A stretch of DNA of 43,098 nt from M55B112 sp964539395 (GCA_964539395.1 CAZIIU010000026.1:1-43098), one strand, 5' to 3'. Positions 25,218 to 34,670 are shown, counted from the stretch's first letter. Notes: generated from the letters alone by a model not told the origin. Numbers and translations are program-made.

Positions 25218-26041
25218 TTCCCTGTCTTTCCGTATCTTGAAATATTATCCGAAAGAAGTTTGTACAATTGCTGCTCAAATGGAAACCTTTTAAGCTCCTT
25301 CAGATGATTATTTATCGTTATTATGTCATTTCTTAATGCAGGTCCGGTCTGAGCCGGCAGTGGACCCATAACAATCATCTTCCTGTATGTCTCACTTATA
25401 AGAGGGCGGATCAAATCAAAACCCAATCCGGTCTCGCTCAGCAAATGATCTGCAATTACCGCAAGGTGATTACTGAAATTACAGGCAAATACTGCGGCGA
25501 TATGGACCTTTAAGCGGGTTTCTGAGTCTGTTTCATGAACAACCCCGGATAACTTGTCAGCAAGCTGTCTGAGCAGGCTGGTAACCTCCGGAGAAGAACC
25601 TTCAATAAGAAAAGGAATTCCGCTGTATTCCATTTCGTTCCCCAAAGTAAATGTCTGCAGGGGATAAAAAACTCCGAAATTTCTGATCCCCATATTAAAG
25701 ATTTCGATTGAAATGCTACCGGAAGTATGTGCCAGAATTGCTTTTTTTCCTGCAAAACTTGCTGTTACTTCAAGAAGTGCATCATCAGGAATACTTATAA
25801 GGTACATATCAGGTTCGATGTTAAAATCCTCCAACCTGGTTACCGGAACAGCAGCAACTTCAGCGGCAAGATTTGCTGCATGCTCCCTTGTTCGGGAATA
25901 TACATTAATAATTCTCACACCACATTGATATAATGCCCTGGCTAAGTGCCAGCCAACATTACCTGCACCAACAACAGAAACAGTATTGATTTTTTTTTCG
26001 CTCAACGTAATACAAACATAACTAGAATATCTAACTGACAT
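25214..26041 (-). CDS. Rossmann-like/DUF2520 protein (ketopantoate-reductase-like fold)
   Basis: NAD(P)-binding protein of unknown substrate. The Rossmann motif GAGNVGWHLARAL is near the N-terminus, followed by ISIPDDALLEV and LAHTSGS, and then the helical DUF2520 domain (FYPLQTFT ... AAVFACNFSNHLAVIADHLL), as in pyrroline-carboxylate reductase or 6-phosphogluconate dehydrogenase-like folds. The listed start is ATG 26041; TTG 26053 is possible. However, relatives usually begin right at the first strand, and a promoter at 26013-26045 overlaps the 5' end, so the true start may be TTG at 26005. It is first in the minus-strand operon with the KdsC-like, UbiA, maf and S46 genes. Confidence 0.88.
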   Translation of the reverse strand: MSVRYSSYVCITLSEKKINTVSVVGAGNVGWHLARALYQCGVRIINVYSRTREHAANLAAEVAAVPVTRLEDFNIEPDMYLISIPDDALLEVTASFAGKKAILAHTSGSISIEIFNMGIRNFGVFYPLQTFTLGNEMEYSGIPFLIEGSSPEVTSLLRQLADKLSGVVHETDSETRLKVHIAAVFACNFSNHLAVIADHLLSETGLGFDLIRPLISETYRKMIVMGPLPAQTGPALRNDIITINNHLKELKRFPFEQQLYKLLSDNISRYGKTGK

Positions 26042-26045
26042 CAAA
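26013..26045 (-). promoter_or_regulatory. candidate promoter of the DUF2520-KdsC-UbiA-maf-S46 operon
   Basis: On the minus strand TTTG (plus 26042-26045), a 21-base spacer and TATGTTTG (plus 26013-26020) match the Bacteroidota consensus. The start of transcription would be near 26006, inside the open reading frame as drawn from the ATG at 26041, which suggests a downstream translation start. Confidence 0.5.
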
Positions 26046-26087
26046 GATACCAAACAAAATCAGATAGTGCCTGTTGCATTCAAAAAG

Positions 26088-26117
26088 AAAGGGTGCCAGT
26101 TTGATAAAGCACCCTTT
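26088..26117 (-). terminator. terminator of the etfB-etfA-acyl-CoA dehydrogenase operon
   Basis: On the minus strand AAAGGGTGC (plus 26109-26117) pairs with GCACCCTTT (plus 26088-26096) around a 12-base loop, followed by CTTTTTG. It lies about 20 bases behind the acyl-CoA dehydrogenase stop. Confidence 0.82.
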
Positions 26118-26137
26118 AAATTATAATACAGGATTTT

Positions 26138-27856
26138 CTAAATATACCTGTAGACCCCCAGATCTTTAATCTCACTACCTGATATATAATCCGCCTTCTG
26201 TGTGTTTTCCGATTTCCCCTGCTTGATAAATACTTCAGCTGCCTTTTCAAACTCATCATTCCTCATGGAGTCGTGCAGCAGTAGATAACCCATGATAATA
26301 TTACCTGCCATCTCCACCATTCTGCGGGCATGAAAGTCCAGGAACTCATTATCATTTTGCTCCATCGCCCACTTTGTTACCTTTTCATATTTATTAGTCA
26401 TTTCGACCAGATATCTCTTCAGGTATTCAAGTTCCGGAGACACTTTTACCTCTTCAAACTCCCTGATACGATTCAGGAATCCACCTGCAGTTACACCGCG
26501 TATTGCAGCCACCACCTGTAACTGGGAAGTTCCTTCATAAATTGTTGTAATCCGGGCATCCCTGTATATCCGCTCAATTGGAAAATCCTTCATAAATCCG
26601 GCACCACCATGTATCTGCAGGCTGTCATAGGCAATTTGGTTACAATACTCACTGGATACAAGCTTCAATAATGGAGTGAAAATATCAGCAAGGCGCTGGT
26701 ACTTTTTTGCCTCCTGCCTCTCTTCCTGTTCCAGTTGGCGGGTTTCCGATGCAAAAGCATAATTTTTGTAAACATCAACATACCGGGCCGTTTCATACAG
26801 CAGCGTCCGAATTGCCTGTGTTCTGACATTCATGCTTGTAAGCATTTCATAAACCGGGGGGAAATGAATGATGGCTTTACCAAATTGCACACGTTCGTTT
26901 GCATATTTAAGGGCCTCACGATATGCCGCCTCAGCCAGGCCAACTGATTGTGCACCGATACCCAGGCGGGCTGAATTCATCAGAGCCATCACATATTTAA
27001 TCAATCCCAGCTTCCTGTCACCTACCAGTTTAGCGGGAGCATTGGTAAATACCATTTCACAAGTCGGTGAACCTTTGATGCCCAGTTTATTCTCAATCCT
27101 GCGAATTTTCACTGCCGAATCTTTCCTCTCATAAACGAACAGAGATAATCCCCGTCCGTCAGTAGTCCCCGGTTCCGATCGTGCAAGCACCAGTGAAATA
27201 TCTGCATCACCATTGGTTATGAAACGTTTCACACCATTCAAATACCAAATATCCTTTACAGGGTCATAATCGGCATTGATATTGCCCTTTAACTGAACAG
27301 CCTGGAGATCAGAACCGGCATCGGGTTCTGTTAGTACCATTGCTGCAGTTGCACCAGCGTTAAAACGGGGTAAAAACTCCTGTTTGATCTCCTCACTGGC
27401 AAATTCATGTATGGTTTCGGCACAATCCTGAAGTCCCCATATATTCGCAAAACCTGCATCGGCACGCGAAACAATTTCGGCTGCCATCACATACGGGACA
27501 ATAGGAAAGTTCAATCCGCCATACTTTCTTGGAAGCGACATCCCAATTAACCCGGCTTTGGTCAGGACTTCGTGGTTTTCTGCCGTTCCCCTGGCATATT
27601 TAACCTCATTATCTACAAGACGGGGTCCCTCTTTATCAACTGATTCTGCATTTGGCTCAATGATCTCCCCACTGATCTCACCCACAATTTCAAGTATTTT
27701 ATCATAGTTGTCAATGGCGTCCTCGTAGTCGGCAGGAGCATAATCGAACTCATTATATTCGCTATAATTATTTTCCTTAAGTGCCACGATCTTTTCCATT
27801 AACGGATGTTCCAGATGGAACTTAAGGTCCTTATTGTCTGTGTAAAAATTTTCCAT
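26138..27856 (-). CDS. acyl-CoA dehydrogenase with C-terminal extension
   Basis: FAD enzyme that introduces the alpha-beta double bond into an acyl-CoA and passes electrons to the ETF encoded just upstream. The 572-residue chain is longer than short/medium-chain enzymes (about 380) owing to an N-terminal segment of about 90 residues and a helical C-terminal extension (about 455-572), as in many Bacteroidota and FadE-like members. The FAD block MVLTEPDAGSDLQAV is at 173-187, and the catalytic glutamate is Glu441 in IYEGTSQLQ. A charged insertion (about 370-390) lies between helices of the C-terminal core. It ends the operon, 24 bases after etfA, with a hairpin terminator behind. Confidence 0.93.
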   Translation of the reverse strand: MENFYTDNKDLKFHLEHPLMEKIVALKENNYSEYNEFDYAPADYEDAIDNYDKILEIVGEISGEIIEPNAESVDKEGPRLVDNEVKYARGTAENHEVLTKAGLIGMSLPRKYGGLNFPIVPYVMAAEIVSRADAGFANIWGLQDCAETIHEFASEEIKQEFLPRFNAGATAAMVLTEPDAGSDLQAVQLKGNINADYDPVKDIWYLNGVKRFITNGDADISLVLARSEPGTTDGRGLSLFVYERKDSAVKIRRIENKLGIKGSPTCEMVFTNAPAKLVGDRKLGLIKYVMALMNSARLGIGAQSVGLAEAAYREALKYANERVQFGKAIIHFPPVYEMLTSMNVRTQAIRTLLYETARYVDVYKNYAFASETRQLEQEERQEAKKYQRLADIFTPLLKLVSSEYCNQIAYDSLQIHGGAGFMKDFPIERIYRDARITTIYEGTSQLQVVAAIRGVTAGGFLNRIREFEEVKVSPELEYLKRYLVEMTNKYEKVTKWAMEQNDNEFLDFHARRMVEMAGNIIMGYLLLHDSMRNDEFEKAAEVFIKQGKSENTQKADYISGSEIKDLGVYRYI

Positions 27857-27880
27857 GATCGTTCCGGTTTGCAGTTCAGT

Positions 27881-28900
27881 CTACTTGGAATTCTTTTTGT
27901 AATAATAGATCAGCTTCGGCACCACCTCGGCAAAATCTCCTGTTATGACATAATCGGCGATTGAATTGATCGGTGCATTGGGGTCGGTATTGATGGAAAT
28001 AATCATTGAGGACTCCATCATACCTGCACGGTGCTGTATCTGGCCTGAAATTCCACAAGCGATATACAATTTTGGCCTTACAGTTGTACCGGTCTGGCCA
28101 ATCTGTCGGTCATGTTCAACATATCCGGCATCTACGGCTGCCCTGGTACCTCCCACTTCGCCTCCAAGTACCTCCGCAAGTTGATAGAGTATTCCAAAAT
28201 TCTCTTTTGACCCAACACCATAACCTCCGGCCACTATAATCTGAGCTCCTTTTATATTTACCTTTTTTTCCTCTACATGTCGTTCAATGATCTGAATGAC
28301 AAAATCCTCTTTTGCAACTATTTCATTGACATTCCATGTTTTCACCTTTCCCTTCACCGGAGTTTCGAGCTCTTCCCTTTTCATGACTCCCTCTCTTACT
28401 GTGGCCAACTGCGGCCGGGTATCGGGATTAATAATGGTTGCTACAATATTGCCTCCGAAAGCAGGCCGGATCTGATAAAGCAGGTTTTCATATTTCGTAT
28501 CTGTTTTTTTCTCATAATGTTCGCCTATCTCAAGACTTGTACAATCTGCCGTAAGACCAGACTTAAGCTTAGATGCTACCCTGGGGGCAAGATCACGACC
28601 ATCAGGAGTCGCCCCAAACAATCCGATCTGGGGTTGTTCCTTCTGAATTATCTTACTAACGATAGCGGCATGGGGCAGGGTCTGATAGAAATCGAGCCTG
28701 GCATCTTCTGCTTTATGCACAAGATTGACACCATGAGCAAAAAGCTGCCTCTCGAGGTTCTTTAGATCGCTACCGATCAGGATGCCTTCGACCTGTACTT
28801 TCAATTGGTTGGCCAGGCTGCGTGCCTTGGTAACCAGTTCAAGGCTGACATCTGCAATGGAATTGCCGTTGGTTTCGCAATAGACAATGATATTATTCAC
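27881..28900 (-). CDS. etfA: electron transfer flavoprotein subunit alpha
   Basis: Alpha subunit of the ETF heterodimer, carrying the FAD that accepts electrons from acyl-CoA dehydrogenase. The 339-residue protein has an N-terminal nucleotide-fold domain and the C-terminal FAD domain with AGGYGVGSKENFG, GTRAAVDAGYVEHDRQIGQTG in pieces, and CGISGQIQHRAGM plus INTDPNAPI near the end. The QIGQTG motif and NTDPNAPI are hallmark FAD contacts. It lies between etfB (20 bases upstream) and the acyl-CoA dehydrogenase gene. Whether this ETF is a plain carrier or an electron-bifurcating one cannot be settled by eye. Confidence 0.95.
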   Translation of the reverse strand: MNNIIVYCETNGNSIADVSLELVTKARSLANQLKVQVEGILIGSDLKNLERQLFAHGVNLVHKAEDARLDFYQTLPHAAIVSKIIQKEQPQIGLFGATPDGRDLAPRVASKLKSGLTADCTSLEIGEHYEKKTDTKYENLLYQIRPAFGGNIVATIINPDTRPQLATVREGVMKREELETPVKGKVKTWNVNEIVAKEDFVIQIIERHVEEKKVNIKGAQIIVAGGYGVGSKENFGILYQLAEVLGGEVGGTRAAVDAGYVEHDRQIGQTGTTVRPKLYIACGISGQIQHRAGMMESSMIISINTDPNAPINSIADYVITGDFAEVVPKLIYYYKKNSK

Positions 28901-28920
28901 AGTACTGTTTTTTACATAGA

Positions 28921-29793
28921 TTAACCTATGGTATGGTTTTCTATTAGTTCAACAATAAGATGCTCGATCTCTTTATCATCCGCATCAATCACCTTTGCCT
29001 CCTTGGCTTTAAAGACCACATTTTCAATCTTTTTTACTTTGGTCGGTGAACCGCTCAACCCAAGTGCCTGCTCATCAGCTCCAATATCATCCACACCCAG
29101 CTCATTAATCTTCAGATAAGGCCGATCACTTAACATCCTCGTATAATCCTCTGTTGCATCCTGCAATTCAGTTAGTGTACGGGCATGCTTATATTTCATC
29201 ACACTTTTTGCGATCCTTGGTCTGCAATCGGGTGCGGAGCTGTGAACTGTCAACAAAGCAGGAAACGGTGCCCTTACAGTTTCAACGCCATTGTCAAGTC
29301 TCCGCCTGATCACCATCGACTCTTCTTCAATTCTTTCAATCTCCTCCACATAGGTAACCTGGGGAATTCCCAGTTTTTCTGCTACCTGAGGTCCAACCTG
29401 TGCAGTATCTCCATCAATAGCCTGTCTGCCCGCAATGATCAAATCATAATCCATTTTACCAATGGCCGTGGCAATAGCATATGAAGTGGCCAGGGTATCG
29501 GAACCTGCAAATTTCCGGTCAGTTAATAACACGCCACCATCTGCACCCCGGTAAAGACCTTCACGGATCACCTCCGCCGCCCTGCCTGGTCCCATCGTAA
29601 GCAGGAACACCTCTGATCCTGGTTTGCGATCCTTGATCCTGAGTGCCTGCTCCAGCGCATTCATATCTTCAGGATTAAATATTGCTTCCAGGGCAGCACG
29701 GTTCACAGTACCATCAGCCTTCATAGCATCTTTTCCAACATTTCTGGTATCAGGAACCTGTTTGGCCAGCACAATGATTTTAAATGGCTTCAT
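28921..29793 (-). CDS. etfB: electron transfer flavoprotein subunit beta
   Basis: Beta subunit of ETF, which binds AMP or a second flavin. The 290-residue protein begins with IVLAKQVPDTRNVGKD, has FNPEDMNALEQALRIKD, LLTDRKFAGSDTLATSYAIA, and the signature block DLIIAGRQAIDGDTAQVGPQVAEKLGIPQVTYV in pieces, all standard. It is the first gene of the three-gene operon; a candidate promoter lies about 120 bases upstream. The product pairs with EtfA and serves the acyl-CoA dehydrogenase encoded last. Confidence 0.95.
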   Translation of the reverse strand: MKPFKIIVLAKQVPDTRNVGKDAMKADGTVNRAALEAIFNPEDMNALEQALRIKDRKPGSEVFLLTMGPGRAAEVIREGLYRGADGGVLLTDRKFAGSDTLATSYAIATAIGKMDYDLIIAGRQAIDGDTAQVGPQVAEKLGIPQVTYVEEIERIEEESMVIRRRLDNGVETVRAPFPALLTVHSSAPDCRPRIAKSVMKYKHARTLTELQDATEDYTRMLSDRPYLKINELGVDDIGADEQALGLSGSPTKVKKIENVVFKAKEAKVIDADDKEIEHLIVELIENHTIG

Positions 29794-29910
29794 ATTACTC
29801 GTATTAATTCAATGACTGTAAATTACAACATGTAAAGTCCCTGACTCGTAGATGAACATCTTCCCCTGCTTCAATATTAGTGATTGATAAGACTTTACTA
29901 ATATGGGTGG

Positions 29911-29940
29911 CAAAATTAATAGATTTTCCCTATTCACCAA
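29911..29940 (-). promoter_or_regulatory. candidate promoter of the etfBA operon
   Basis: On the minus strand TTG (plus 29938-29940), a 19-base spacer and TAATTTTG (plus 29911-29918) fit the Bacteroidota consensus. It lies between the etfB start and the terminator of the ribosomal/RNA polymerase operon, with transcription expected from about 29904. Confidence 0.5.
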
Positions 29941-29967
29941 CCTGGTTTTTCCGAATATTCGAAAAAA

Positions 29968-29990
29968 AAACCCCTTCAATGAAGGGGTTT
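29968..29990 (-). terminator. strong terminator of the rplKAJL-rpoBC-DUF3467 operon
   Basis: AAACCCCTTC (plus 29981-29990 read on the minus strand) pairs with GAAGGGGTTT (29968-29977) over a three-base loop, and on the minus strand it is followed by an unbroken run of T. It lies 29 bases behind the stop of the DUF3467 gene and is the most typical intrinsic terminator in the window. Confidence 0.92.
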
Positions 29991-30018
29991 AGTAACTAAA
30001 ATACAAGTCCGGTCGAAA

Positions 30019-30345
30019 TTATGCCTGCGCTGCAGGTCCTCCAAAATTCATTGGCATGACCGGATTTCCTCCTGATTCAGACTCTTTTATCTTGCCGTGT
30101 GTATTTTCAAATTTTGCAACATTGTCTTTTAATGCAAAAAGGAGTCTCTTCGCGTGTTCCGGGGTAAGGATAATTCTGGATTTTACTTCTGCTTTAGGAA
30201 TACCTGGCATGACCCTTACGAAATCCAAAACAAATTCAGAGGTTGAGTGTGTAATAATTGCAAGATTCGCGTAGGTACCCTGGGCAACTTCCTCTTTTAG
30301 CTCAATGTTAATCTGGTTCTTTTTATTCTGATTATTTTCTTCCAT
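30019..30345 (-). CDS. DUF3467 domain protein encoded behind rpoC
   Basis: A 108-residue soluble protein of the DUF3467 family, function unknown. After a polar, Asn/Gln/Lys-rich start (residues 1-12) the core reads INIELKEEVAQGTYANLAIITHSTSEFVLDF in pieces, followed by RIILTPEHAKRLLFALKDNVAKFE, a beta-sheet plus amphipathic helix pattern, and a Gly/Pro/Ala-rich tail. It starts 11 bases after the rpoC stop and is followed by the operon's terminator, so it is made together with RNA polymerase beta and beta prime. That position makes a role with transcription or polymerase assembly plausible, but nothing in the sequence proves it. Confidence 0.88.
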   Translation of the reverse strand: MEENNQNKKNQINIELKEEVAQGTYANLAIITHSTSEFVLDFVRVMPGIPKAEVKSRIILTPEHAKRLLFALKDNVAKFENTHGKIKESESGGNPVMPMNFGGPAAQA

Positions 30346-30356
30346 TATACAGTAGA

Positions 30357-33300
30357 TTATTTTTCATTGCTGTCTGAATTATTCTCGACCAGCTCCTCCT
30401 GGTTACCGGAAGCAGTAAGCCTCTCATATTCCTCTTTTGAACCTACGACCAGATTATTATACCTTCGGATACCGGTACCAGCCGGGATCAGGTGTCCGAC
30501 TATGACATTTTCCTTGAGACCCTCAAGTTCATCTATACGGCCAAAGATAGCTGCTTCGTTAAGTACTTTTGTGGTCTCCTGGAACGAAGCTGCGGAAATG
30601 AAACTATTAGTCTGAAGTGCTGCCCTTGTAATTCCCTGCAGTTCCTGGGAGGAAGTTGCCGGAACGGCATCTCTCGCCTCTATGAGCTTCATATCCTTGC
30701 GTTTCAGGATTGAATTTTCATCCCTGAGTTTACGTGCCGTAATAATCTGGCCCTGCCGGAAAGATGTTGACTCACCTACATCCGTAATAACCTTTTTGCC
30801 GAAAATCCAGTCATTTTCATTCATGAAATCCAGCTTGTCCACAATTTGCTTCTCGAGGAATTTAGTATCGCCCGGATCAATAATCTCAACTTTACGCATC
30901 ATCTGGCGAACGATGATCTCAAAATGTTTATCATTGATTTTCACTCCCTGCATTCTGTATACCTCCTGCACTTCATTCACGATATACTCCTGAACTTTTG
31001 TAGGACCCTTAATCGCCAGGATATCAGAAGGAGTTATTGCACCGTCGGATAATGGAATTCCTGCTCTCACATAGTCATTTTCCTGAACGAGTATTTGTTT
31101 TGAAAGAGGAACAAGGTACTTTTTCACTTCACCGGCTTTCGACGTAATAACAACTTCCCTGTTACCGCGCTTTATTTTTCCGAATGTAACTTCACCATCG
31201 ATCTCAGAAACAACGGCAGGGTTGGAAGGATTTCTCGCTTCAAAAAGTTCAGTTACCCGCGGCAAACCACCAGTGATATCTCCTGATTTTCCAACTGCCC
31301 GTGGTATTTTTACCAGGATTTGTCCGGCCTGCACCTTGTCTCCTTCATTGATAGCAATATGAGAGCCAACCGGCAGGTTATACGTTTTTTCCTCTCCCTT
31401 AGGATTCTCGATAATTACGATCGGATTCCGTGTTCTGTCACGTGACTCAACAATCACCTTCTCCCTGAAGCCTGTCTGCTCGTCAGATTCCTCCCTGTAA
31501 GTAACCCCTTCTATCACATTTTCAAACCTTACATTTCCATCAACCTCGCTAATTATGAGGGCATTGTATGGATCCCACTGACAAATCAAATCTCCTCTGC
31601 TCACATCTTCACCATGCCTGGTGAAGAGAGATGAACCATAAGGTATATTATGGGTTGTAAGTGAAATACCGGTATTCTTATCAATGATCCTCAATTCAGC
31701 AAGTCGTCCGATCACTATCTCCACCTTGCTGCCGGTATCAGGATCGATTCTTGTAACTGTTCTCAACTCATCAATTTCGATCCGGCCATCATATTTTGCT
31801 ATTACGCGTGATTCCGCGGTAATATTCGATGCTGTACCACCTACGTGGAAAGTTCGCAGTGTCAGCTGCGTCCCGGGTTCTCCAATTGATTGGGCTGCAA
31901 TAACACCGACGGCTTCACCGATCTGAACCATTTTGCCGGTTGAAAGGTTTCTTCCATAACATTTGCTACAGACTCCCCGAGCCGACTCGCAGGTAAGAAC
32001 AGAACGAATCTCCACCTGATCGATTGGCGACTCCTCGATCAACTCAGCTATGTCCTCATTGATCTCTTCTCCCGATTCAACCACCAGCTCTCCTGTAAGG
32101 GGATGATATACGTCATGTACAGTTGTCCGGCCGAGTATTCTTTCAAACAATGTTTCAACTACCTCTTCATTCTTCTTGATGGCAGTGGCCACTAATCCCC
32201 TAAGTGTACCGCAATCATGCTCATTGATAATTACATCTTGTGATACATCAACCAGGCGGCGTGTCAGGTACCCCGCGTCTGCTGTTTTCAGAGCAGTATC
32301 GGCAAGTCCTTTACGGGCTCCGTGGGTCGATATAAAGTATTCCAGCACGGATAAACCCTCTTTGAAATTTGAGAGAATTGGGTTTTCAATAATTTCAGAA
32401 CCAGCAGAGCCAGATTTTTGCGGTTTTGCCATCAGTCCCCGCATTCCTGAGAGTTGGCGAATCTGCTCCTTGGATCCCCTGGCACCCGAATCAAGCATCA
32501 TATATACCGGATTAAAGCCCTGGTTATCGCTGCTCAGCTGCTTCATCAGGGTTTGGGTCAGCTTGGCATTAGTATGGGTCCATACGTCAATGATCTGGTT
32601 ATACCTCTCATTATTGGTAATTACGCCCATATTGTAGGATTCCATAACCTCATCAACCTGTTCGTATCCTTCAGTTACATATATATCCTTTTCATCAGGC
32701 ACAATCACGTCATCAAGGTTAAAAGAAAGTCCACCCCTGTATGCAGTAATAAACCCAAGGTTCTTGATATCGTCAAGAAATTTTGCTGTAGCAGCTGTTC
32801 CGGCAGCTTTTAGAACTTTGCCAATTATATCTCTCAATGATTTTTTGGTAAGAAGTTCATTGATAAAACCGATCTCTTTCGGAACAAATTCATTAAAGAT
32901 CACGCGACCTACAGTGGTTTCGATTAATTCAGTTTCACCATTTTTCGAGCCGGTTTTGGCTACTCTCACCTTAATGATCGCGTGAAGGTCAACTTTACGT
33001 TCGTTATAGGCAATGGTCACCTCCTCCGGAGAATAAAATGTCAATCCCTCACCTTTGACTTTCTGGTCTGCGACAGATCTTCTCGCTTTGGTAATATAAT
33101 ACAATCCAAGCACCATATCCTGTGAAGGAACGGTGATAGGAGCACCATTGGCAGGGTTAAGAATATTATGCGATGCAAGCATAAGTATCTGGGCTTCAAG
33201 AATTGCGGCATTCCCCAGAGGAAGGTGAACAGCCATCTGGTCACCGTCAAAATCGGCATTGAAAGCAGTACACACAAGCGGGTGAAGCTGAATTGCCTTT

Positions 33301-34670
33301 CCCTCTATCAATTTTGGCTGGAAAGCCTGAACTCCAAGCCTGTGCAATGTAGGCGCACGGTTTAGCAATACCGGGTGTCCCTTCAATACATTCTCAAGGA
33401 TATCCCAAACAACGGGATCCTTTCTATCTACAATTTTCTTGGCAGATTTTACAGTTTTAACAATCCCTCTTTCAATCAACTTTCTGATTACAAAGGGTTT
33501 GTAAAGCTCTGCGGCCATATCCTTAGGTAAACCGCATTCGTGCAATTGCAGTTCTGGTCCAACAACAATAACGGATCTGGCAGAATAGTCGACCCGCTTA
33601 CCAAGCAAGTTCTGACGAAACCTGCCCTGCTTGCCTTTTAAGCTGTCAGACAGAGATTTAAGTGGTCTGTTTGCATCAGTTTTAACAGCATTCGATTTTC
33701 TGGAATTATCGAACAGGCTGTCAACAGACTCCTGCAACATTCGTTTCTCGTTTCTAAGGATCACTTCAGGAGCCTTGATCTCAATTAACCTTTTCAGTCG
33801 GTTATTTCTAATGATCACCCTTCTATAGAGGTCATTCAGATCTGAAGTTGCAAACCGGCCACCATCCAATGGCACCAGGGGTCTTAACTCAGGCGGAATT
33901 ACCGGCACCACTTTTACGATCATCCATTCCGGACGATTCACATTTTTGGATGCCCTGAAAGCCTCCACAACCTGCAATCGTTTCAATGCTTCGTTCTTAC
34001 GTTGTTGTGAAGTTTCAGTATTGGCCTTATGGCGCAAGGAATATGACAGTTCATCCAATTGCATCCTGCCTAAAAGCATATGTAATGCTTCTGCACCCAT
34101 CCCGGCAATAAATTTGTCAGGATCATCATCCTCGAGCATCTGGTTCTCCTTTGGAAGTGTATTAAGGATATCCAGATATTCGTCTTCAGTTAGAAAATCA
34201 AGGTATTTGATCCCATCAGCTTGCATTATCCCCGGATTGATTACGACATAGCGCTCGTAATAGATAATTGAATCAAGCTTTTTAGTCGGAAGACCCAGAA
34301 GGTACCCGATCTTATTTGGCAGGGAACGAAAATACCAGATATGAGCAACCGGCACCACCAGAGAAATGTGGCCCATTCTTTCACGTCTTACTTTCTTTTC
34401 GGTAACTTCTACACCACACCGGTCACACACAATGCCTTTATACCTGATTCTTTTATATTTGCCACAATGACATTCATAATCTTTAACGGGTCCAAATATT
34501 CTTTCACAGAACAATCCATCCCGTTCAGGTTTATACGTCCTGTAATTGATGGTTTCTGGCTTAAGTACTTCACCGCTTGAGCGTTCGAGGACCTCTTCGG
34601 GAGAAGCAAGACCAATAGTGATCTTGTTAAAAGCGCTACTTTTAGCCTTTATATCTTTCCTGAATGACAT
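30357..34670 (-). CDS. rpoC: DNA-directed RNA polymerase subunit beta prime
   Basis: Catalytic subunit of RNA polymerase, 1437 residues. The N-terminal zinc-binding site CHCGKYKRIRYKGIVCDRCG in pieces is near residues 66-85. The active-site motif NADFDGDQMAVH with three Mg-binding aspartates lies near residue 460, and the second zinc site CESARGVCSKCYG is in the last third, followed by GEAVGVIAAQSIGEPGTQLT (bridge helix/trigger loop area). The start at 34670 (MSFRKDIKAKSSAFNKI) is standard for Bacteroidota. It follows rpoB by 70 bases, and the DUF3467 gene follows 11 bases downstream. Confidence 0.98.
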   Translation of the reverse strand: MSFRKDIKAKSSAFNKITIGLASPEEVLERSSGEVLKPETINYRTYKPERDGLFCERIFGPVKDYECHCGKYKRIRYKGIVCDRCGVEVTEKKVRRERMGHISLVVPVAHIWYFRSLPNKIGYLLGLPTKKLDSIIYYERYVVINPGIMQADGIKYLDFLTEDEYLDILNTLPKENQMLEDDDPDKFIAGMGAEALHMLLGRMQLDELSYSLRHKANTETSQQRKNEALKRLQVVEAFRASKNVNRPEWMIVKVVPVIPPELRPLVPLDGGRFATSDLNDLYRRVIIRNNRLKRLIEIKAPEVILRNEKRMLQESVDSLFDNSRKSNAVKTDANRPLKSLSDSLKGKQGRFRQNLLGKRVDYSARSVIVVGPELQLHECGLPKDMAAELYKPFVIRKLIERGIVKTVKSAKKIVDRKDPVVWDILENVLKGHPVLLNRAPTLHRLGVQAFQPKLIEGKAIQLHPLVCTAFNADFDGDQMAVHLPLGNAAILEAQILMLASHNILNPANGAPITVPSQDMVLGLYYITKARRSVADQKVKGEGLTFYSPEEVTIAYNERKVDLHAIIKVRVAKTGSKNGETELIETTVGRVIFNEFVPKEIGFINELLTKKSLRDIIGKVLKAAGTAATAKFLDDIKNLGFITAYRGGLSFNLDDVIVPDEKDIYVTEGYEQVDEVMESYNMGVITNNERYNQIIDVWTHTNAKLTQTLMKQLSSDNQGFNPVYMMLDSGARGSKEQIRQLSGMRGLMAKPQKSGSAGSEIIENPILSNFKEGLSVLEYFISTHGARKGLADTALKTADAGYLTRRLVDVSQDVIINEHDCGTLRGLVATAIKKNEEVVETLFERILGRTTVHDVYHPLTGELVVESGEEINEDIAELIEESPIDQVEIRSVLTCESARGVCSKCYGRNLSTGKMVQIGEAVGVIAAQSIGEPGTQLTLRTFHVGGTASNITAESRVIAKYDGRIEIDELRTVTRIDPDTGSKVEIVIGRLAELRIIDKNTGISLTTHNIPYGSSLFTRHGEDVSRGDLICQWDPYNALIISEVDGNVRFENVIEGVTYREESDEQTGFREKVIVESRDRTRNPIVIIENPKGEEKTYNLPVGSHIAINEGDKVQAGQILVKIPRAVGKSGDITGGLPRVTELFEARNPSNPAVVSEIDGEVTFGKIKRGNREVVITSKAGEVKKYLVPLSKQILVQENDYVRAGIPLSDGAITPSDILAIKGPTKVQEYIVNEVQEVYRMQGVKINDKHFEIIVRQMMRKVEIIDPGDTKFLEKQIVDKLDFMNENDWIFGKKVITDVGESTSFRQGQIITARKLRDENSILKRKDMKLIEARDAVPATSSQELQGITRAALQTNSFISAASFQETTKVLNEAAIFGRIDELEGLKENVIVGHLIPAGTGIRRYNNLVVGSKEEYERLTASGNQEELVENNSDSNEK

